Source: Eretmocerus hayati (Eukaryota; Arthropoda; Insecta; Hymenoptera; Aphelinidae). From it: DNA of 64,000 nt. The notes below the pieces were generated by a model. It was not told the DNA's origin, ran no database searches, and saw nothing but the letters and a program-made list of their open reading frames with translations. The stretch is taken from positions 32,194,714-32,258,713 of the forward strand of contig CM056743.1 in the NCBI GenBank assembly GCA_029851415.1, given 5' to 3'. Numbering within the stretch: the stretch's first letter is position 1; each line of letters starts with the position of its first letter. The position numbers and the translations under genes are program-made. Of this stretch, positions 58,883 to 64,000 are shown piece by piece.

Positions 58883-59716
58883 GTAAGGCCTCTACCGCCT
58901 CTCTAGAGGATATGGCTTCTGGTAATGGGTTGGTCAGTGACCAACAGCCAGCCACGAAACCAGGACTATATTCCACGGACTCTCCAAGTCCATCAACTGA
59001 TTGTGACAATGAAAAACCACTTGGTGATCATTCTCGCTGGTTGCTCAAAACAAAATTAGGAAACGCCTGTGTTCACGCTTTGTACGACATTGGCGCATCT
59101 CGAACAGCTGTTGGACCAATCGGTCTACAATTAGCTGCTGCAATTGGAGCTCGTGTGTTGCCCTATCGAGGCCCACACTGCCGTTTAGCAACTGGTGAAT
59201 TAGCGCGTCCGGTAGCGCAAACCAAATTGCCAATTGAGGTTGCTGGTGTGAAGAAAGACATTGCAATGTTCATTTATGAAAAATTGGCCTGTGACCTAAT
59301 TTTGGGAGCAGACTTCGCATATTCTTTCAATGCATTCCTTGTTCCTGAAGATAGTACTATGACAGTGAAAGGCGAGAAGGGCCCATCAGACCCTTTTACT
59401 GTTGAGTTTGCTACTCAGCGCGATTTCAATACAGCCAACCTCGCATCAGTCGGCATTGAAGATCTCACTGATAAGCAGCGCAAATCGTTAGATGACGTGT
59501 TAGACCGAAATATAGTAGTACATGGTCCAAGTATTGGTTGCACTGACCTGATTGAACATGAGATCGTCGTCTAGTCATGTCGACCGATTAAACAAAGATA
59601 TTACCCCGTATCTAAACGGATCGAGGACGAAATGCATGATCAAGTCCGGAAAATGCTCGAACTCGGAGTGATCAGAAAATCGACGAGCGCATGGTCTAGC
59701 CCCGTAAAAGTATAGT
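58864..59716 (+). pseudogene. Ty3/gypsy protease and start of reverse transcriptase
   Basis: Retropepsin-type aspartic protease reached by -1 frameshift from gag. ALYDIGASRTAVG corresponds to the D-T/S-G active site, here with Ile in the second position. LACDLILGADF is the conserved second motif. The connector DLTDKQRKSLDDVL follows. After a TAG (59572), the RT start appears in the same frame: KQRYYPVSKRIEDEM, ELGVIRKSTSAWSSPV. It is cut off at about 59716, before the RT catalytic core. DIG and the stop mean no activity. Together with 55757-57400 this gives most of one gypsy element except the RT core. Confidence 0.85.
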
Positions 59717-59846
59717 ACCGATGATCAATTTCACACTTGAGAACGAATGGGACAGCACTTCAAACTTTGAACGTAACAATGCACACTTCCACCTATCCTG
59801 TTCATTGACTGAAGCTTCTTTCTAATCCAGCCTTCTTTTTTTTCAG

Positions 59847-61448
59847 GTGAAAACACAGATAATGAACAGGATGCTAGTGATGATGAAATGTCATCAGTGA
59901 AAGATGAAGAAGATACTGATGTTGTGAGCAATGGCTGCTTATCAGAGGCTGACGAGCAAACAGATGAGCACATGGGGGGAGAAATTGATGGTAACGGCAA
60001 CATGATGTTTCAAAAACCAGAACCAGGAGGCATGTTTTTCATCATAACTTGATAGATCTTTACAGTTGTGAACCTCTTAACCATTCCATTACTCCTTCAT
60101 AACAAATACCTTGTCATTTTTCCATTCACAGAAGTTATCAATGTATTAAAAAGTGACGAGGATGACAATTCAGTCAAACCTCAGCGTAGACTCAAGATTC
60201 TTCTATCGGAAGATCTACCACTAATAAATCTTACTGAGGAAGATGTTATTGACAGTTACGATGAACCTAAGAATAGTCAAACAGTGTATCCTGAAGTAAA
60301 AAAGTATAAAGTATTGAATCCATTGAGTACTCACAAGTATCGTGCCGCTCTACCTCAGAAGAATGTCAATCAGCCGACTATCAAAAAATCAAAAATACCT
60401 AAAGGACGTGGTCAAGTAGATGCCAAAATCAGGAGAACTATGAAGATTTTCGAAACTCGTAAGCTCTCATGAATGTTGATAGACAACCAACTGTATTCTC
60501 TCAGATCTGAACTCTTCATGGAATTCAGTTCTTCTTATTCCTTTTATTTCTCAACTTTTAATAATCTTTCTTATTTTGCAGAATTGGCTTTGGAAGCAGT
60601 AAATTCAGAAAACAATATTGCTGAAAAAAGACGACCCCCTGAAACTGTAACCTCAGGAGGTATTATTCTCTTATTTGCACTAGAATTCAATCATATTAGA
60701 TGTTGTAGCTAATAGTAGGTTTATATACAGGTTGTACGAATGAGGCTGCCGTAGAGAGTATTGAAAGCAAACTGCTTGAACGATCTCCTTTGAAAAGCGT
60801 CCCTCAGCCAGACGCAACACATTCATACGGCATGGATCTGAAACCCACTCTTACAGACGGAGTGAGGAAAATTCCAAGGAAATACATTCCAATCGAGTGC
60901 AAAAATGTACCAAAGAAAAGGGGTACCAATAATGTGCGTGATTTGGGTCCTCTACAACGGAGACTCGAGAAATGTCAAGGTAAGCTGGCCATCAAGATGC
61001 TACATTTGCATCGGGTCATTATCTCCATATGCAATTGTCATATTCTTATGACCATTTTTTTTCAGCAGAAAACATTCGCCCATCACGAAAAAGCCAGATT
61101 CCTATACACAAGACACTCCAGAGAGCTCCTGAAGCCATTATAAACCTGACCAATGATGATATTGAGGAACAAAACAGATACAAAGCTGTAATATTTAGTG
61201 AAAAAATGGCAGCCACTCAATACGAAAAAAGCTACTGGATCAATAAAAGTGACACTTCAGCTGCAGAGAAAGGAACTCAACTGATCATGAAAGAAGCAGC
61301 TCGCATGAAGCTGGAATACTATCGAAGGAGATGTGCTTCTCAGGGGACTCAGGAAGACCCATCGGTGGAAAGTAACCAAGCTGGTGAACAAATGCCAGCA
61401 TTCGAAGAAGTTCTAGAAGGTTCGAATGTCCAACCAAAAGAAGAATAA
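59847..61448 (+). CDS. Uncharacterised five-exon gene, acidic/basic charged protein (3' part)
   Basis: Exons 59847-59990, 60132-60458, 60582-60659, 60731-60979 and 61066-61448 are bounded by GT/AG sites (GTAACG, GTAAGC, GTATTA, GTAAGC; acceptors CATTCACAG, TATTTTGCAG, ATATACAG, TTTTTTCAG). Every junction is in the same phase (one base before, two after), giving one open frame of 392 codons and a TAA. Such exactness is strong evidence for a real gene. The protein begins acidic (SDDEMSSVKDEEDTD), then has a basic middle (KKSKIPKGRGQ, RKIPRKYIP) and a helical C-terminus (EKGTQLIMKEAARMKLEYYRRR). No known domain, signal peptide or membrane segment is seen; a nuclear role is only a guess. The true start lies upstream of 59847; gypsy debris fills that side, so the first exon is not identified. 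Confidence 0.8.
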
Positions 61449-62600
61449 GCTTCTTGTAACATGATTATCCGCAGCAATCAGCTGATCAATGATTTTCTTT
61501 ACTTTGTTTGAGATTTTCCATTCATGCGTTATATTTTCCTATGCATCATTTTTAAAAAGACTTAGAGTTCTTTGTGCATCATAGAATGTTTTGCTCATTT
61601 TTTTTGTACCTCACATTCTTGTCCAAACACTCTGACTTTGATAACCAAGCCATGTGCCTATCTTGTAATTCAATTAGGCTCATCGAGTAAGATTGTCCCT
61701 CATTTGTAATGTAGTCTTATTTGTAACTTATTCAGGTTCATTCTTCGAGGAAATTTGAAAATACAATGTGGGAAATATGTCTTGCGTGAGCACCTTACCA
61801 CAGAAGTGACTGGATATTTTCACCTATATGTTGGTGCCAATTCAAGTTTCATTATTGAATGCTGTGTTTTATGTATTCTATTTTTAATTTGTGTATTTCT
61901 TCAAGATTGAACCTTTTATATTCACATTGATGTGCCCAAGTGCCAGCAGAAGTATTTTTGTATTGCGAAAATGTTGTCATTCACAAAGCGTCTATTAACT
62001 CGCGTCATCAGAGACTTGCGTGTTGCATACTCGCAGTATGACCCATTCCTCGACACACGGTCACGGTTCATATTTGTAATACGATGACTTAATTTGGTGT
62101 TGGAGTTTCATTCATCAACGAATCGGTGTGTTCTATTTTATAGTACTTTTAATCTCGAAAACTGAATGTTTTGTAAGACATCGAAAGACCTCTCTCATTA
62201 CAGTTGTTCAGTATGTAACAAAAAATGAATCCGTTCGCTTCAGTTGACGATTGAAATTCCATGTATCAGCTGCTCAACTAATTGATAAGAATTGCAATCG
62301 CATGAAATATTGAGTCTCGCTGCCAAAGTAGGTTCTGTAAGGCCTCAAAATCCAGTCATTAGCTGTAGCTGTAGTAAATATTGCAGTTTATAAGTCGACA
62401 GCTGATTGAAATTTCAAATCAAAGGTCCAGCACCGCCTAGCAACGAACGGAATCTGAGAGAGTGTGTGAAAGTGGTTCTTTGACTTTTTTGTGTTCACAC
62501 TAATGAAGCTAGTTCTATCTCATTATTTAGTGCCAATTTGAGTATTTCTACGAAAAAGGGATGAATATTGTTGCGTCGTTTGTACTAAAAGTCGAAGCTG
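61449..62600. other. Likely 3' UTR then unannotated sequence
   Basis: AT-rich sequence after the TAA. No AATAAA was found close behind the stop, so the transcript end is unknown. No other feature is supported. Confidence 0.45.
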
Positions 62601-63477
62601 TGATGCAAAATTGTGCAAATATGTAGTTGTAGTCAAAAGGCTCATCCGATTTACGCCGGCCACGCCGGCGTACTCGAATACACCTAAAGTTTCGGTGTCT
62701 GCCGGTCAGTTGCCGTATATGTAATTCACGCTTCAGAATTAATTTTTATTAACGCACCCAGGCAATGTACTATTACGCACACACGGCCTCATTGCATAGA
62801 AAAATCTCATCGGGCAGTCTTACATTTTTATTTAAGTCATAATTCACTATGTAAAACTTGTCAGCTTTTGTACTGTACTAATTACCTCTTTCAATACTTA
62901 TTTAACTAGCGATATTGCCTTGCTCGCTAACGCTCGCTCGGCATCACTTTATTTGGGAAACTCGATAGTTTTGCGATTTCTAAAGGTATTTTAAAATTTT
63001 TAGAAAGTTGTAAAGGTAGGTTTTTTAATAGGATTCTTCACTACTAAGACTATTGATTAATAAAAAACTTCTGAAGCTTTTAAAAATTAACTTTCCCATA
63101 CAGGTTCACGCACGCAAGCACAAAAAAACTCTCCAATGTTCGATATGACTGTTGTTTCTACATTTTCCAGAAGACTACTTTTGGAAAATGTAGAAACATA
63201 CTTTTGAATTGATACTTACTTTTGAATTCATCGAAGAAGTTTCTATATATTATAAGAAACCTTTCAACTATACGTGACTGATGAGGATCTGTAATAAAGA
63301 AACTTGAAAGAAAAATTTTTTCCGCTCTAGACTCAATTTCTAGACCCACACAGCTGATAAGGACTTCCATCTCAATACGAATACTTGTCTACATATGTGA
63401 CATTCTCAATGGTCCGCTCTGAATTGTCGTAAAATTATCTCAAAAAAAGACCATGAAATGAAATTCTAACGGAATGA
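62601..63477. other. No gene; one perfect hairpin
   Basis: The hairpin at 63154-63197 pairs GTTTCTACATTTTCC with GGAAAATGTAGAAAC around a 14-base loop. A CG-rich inverted phrase (CGCCGGCCACGCCGGCG) lies near 62655. Short frames have no domain. Confidence 0.55.
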
Positions 63478-63641
63478 GGATAAAAGATAATAAAGAAAAT
63501 GATGAGATAACTCAAAGATAACGGAAAGATAACTAAAAGATGAAAAAATAACCGACAGATGACGTTGAGATAAAAAGATAATCAAAAGATAACTCCTAGA
63601 TAATCTTAGATGATAATATAGACGAAGATACAATAGATATT
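63478..63641. repeat. GATAA-rich minisatellite
   Basis: AGATAA recurs about fifteen times at irregular 9-14-base spacing (AAGATAACTCAAAGATAACG). GATA is the core of GATA-factor sites, but a simple degenerate satellite explains it too. Confidence 0.75.
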
Positions 63642-63692
63642 TAGATACACGCGACATCGATCTTGAACGTCGTTAGAGGGAGCTGATAAAAG

Positions 63693-63703
63693 TATATATA
63701 AAA
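63693..63703 (+). promoter_or_regulatory. TATA box of a likely core promoter
   Basis: TATATATAAAA is followed about 28 bases later by GGCCAGTCTG, an initiator-like start. The sequence downstream is spliced (see next entry). It could be the promoter of a host gene or of an LTR. Confidence 0.5.
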
Positions 63704-63721
63704 CTGAAGCGGCGAGTAGGG

Positions 63722-63844
63722 CCAGTCTGTCTTAACCCATCGTGGGGTGAAGTCAATGCCGCTCCTGATGATCGAGGAGTCACTTCGGAAGCCAACCTCC
63801 AGGAGATACGGGATCAATCGAAGTCTATCACCGGGGACTTCACA
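63722..63844 (+). other. Probable first (5' UTR) exon
   Basis: GC-richer sequence from the initiator to ACTTCACAG, followed by the strong donor GTGAGTAAT. Its acceptor is probably TCAAGTTGTAG at 63931. No ATG-led frame is carried through. An LTR leader is the alternative. Confidence 0.5.
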
Positions 63845-63942
63845 GGTGAGTAATTTCATCTAAACAATTGAATACACAAACATCTAAACATATAACTTCA
63901 ATAATTATATAATGTTTCATTCAAGTTGTAGCATCCAACAGT

Positions 63943-64000
63943 ATGGAGCAATCTCAACTCCAGTCTCAACTCATCATCATTCGGAAATTCCCGGAGCATC
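63943..64000 (+). CDS. Start of a coding exon, truncated by the window edge
   Basis: After an acceptor at 63931, the first ATG (63943) opens MEQSQLQSQLIIIRKFPEH and runs to the window end. Nineteen codons are too few to identify. The arrangement TATA, short exon, donor, 87-base intron, acceptor and ATG fits either a host gene or the ORF1 of an LTR retrotransposon. Confidence 0.45.
   Translation, partial: MEQSQLQSQLIIIRKFPEH

Overview
This is a gene-poor, AT-rich eukaryotic window that is mostly transposon debris. An insect or other arthropod is the best guess. It carries an R1-clade non-LTR retrotransposon, a second APE-type non-LTR element, a degraded Ty3/gypsy element, hAT-type non-autonomous elements with 8-bp target duplications, long dinucleotide runs and short spliceosomal introns. 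No bacterial operon, CRISPR array or functional tRNA was found. The species cannot be named from the sequence alone.

Layout. 0-10.3 kb: back-to-back foldback (inverted-repeat) elements, a degenerate CGCGTACGCG array, and one hAT foldback with a perfect 8-bp target duplication (7284-8402). 10.4-12.2 kb: a 5'-truncated, internally deleted R1-clade element ending in poly(A). 14.2-15.4 kb: another foldback. 17.3-24.9 kb: a composite foldback whose left arm was split by a 4.9-kb element (17410-22348) loaded with TTAGGCCCTTTT motifs, perfect 30-bp palindromes and an 838-bp tandem duplication. 25.8-27.4 kb: an interlocked inverted-repeat element (A-B-A'-B') with a tRNA-Ala-like sequence in both B arms. 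27.4-30.2 kb: three more foldbacks. 33.1-42.6 kb: a 9.5-kb inverted duplication. Its arms each hold the RT half of a non-LTR element and part of a 1.8-kb terminal-inverted-repeat transposon inserted into that element. 43.2 kb: a hAT MITE with a paralogous empty site 1.2 kb away. 47.4-49.1 kb: a decayed host-type gene on the minus strand. 50.4-51.8 kb: a foldback with C/G-run termini. 53.8-59.7 kb: two gypsy parts pointing away from each other, gag-pro-RT start on plus and RNase H-integrase-tail on minus, with a Drosophila-FB-like foldback of tandem repeats beside the tail. 59.8-61.4 kb: the only convincing intact gene, five exons that join into one exact 392-codon frame. 63.7-64.0 kb: a TATA box, a first exon and the start of a coding exon running off the edge.

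How it fits together. By approximate coordinates, about half of the window lies inside inverted-repeat structures, many nested or interrupted by others. The recognisable retroelement ORFs all carry stops, frameshifts or lost catalytic residues, so this is a graveyard rather than an active element. The two host-type loci (47.4-49.1 kb and 59.8-61.4 kb) sit among insertions. The most unusual structures are the interlocked A-B-A'-B' element, the FB-like array, the TTAGGCCC element, and the 9.5-kb inverted duplication whose two RT copies have decayed at different sites.
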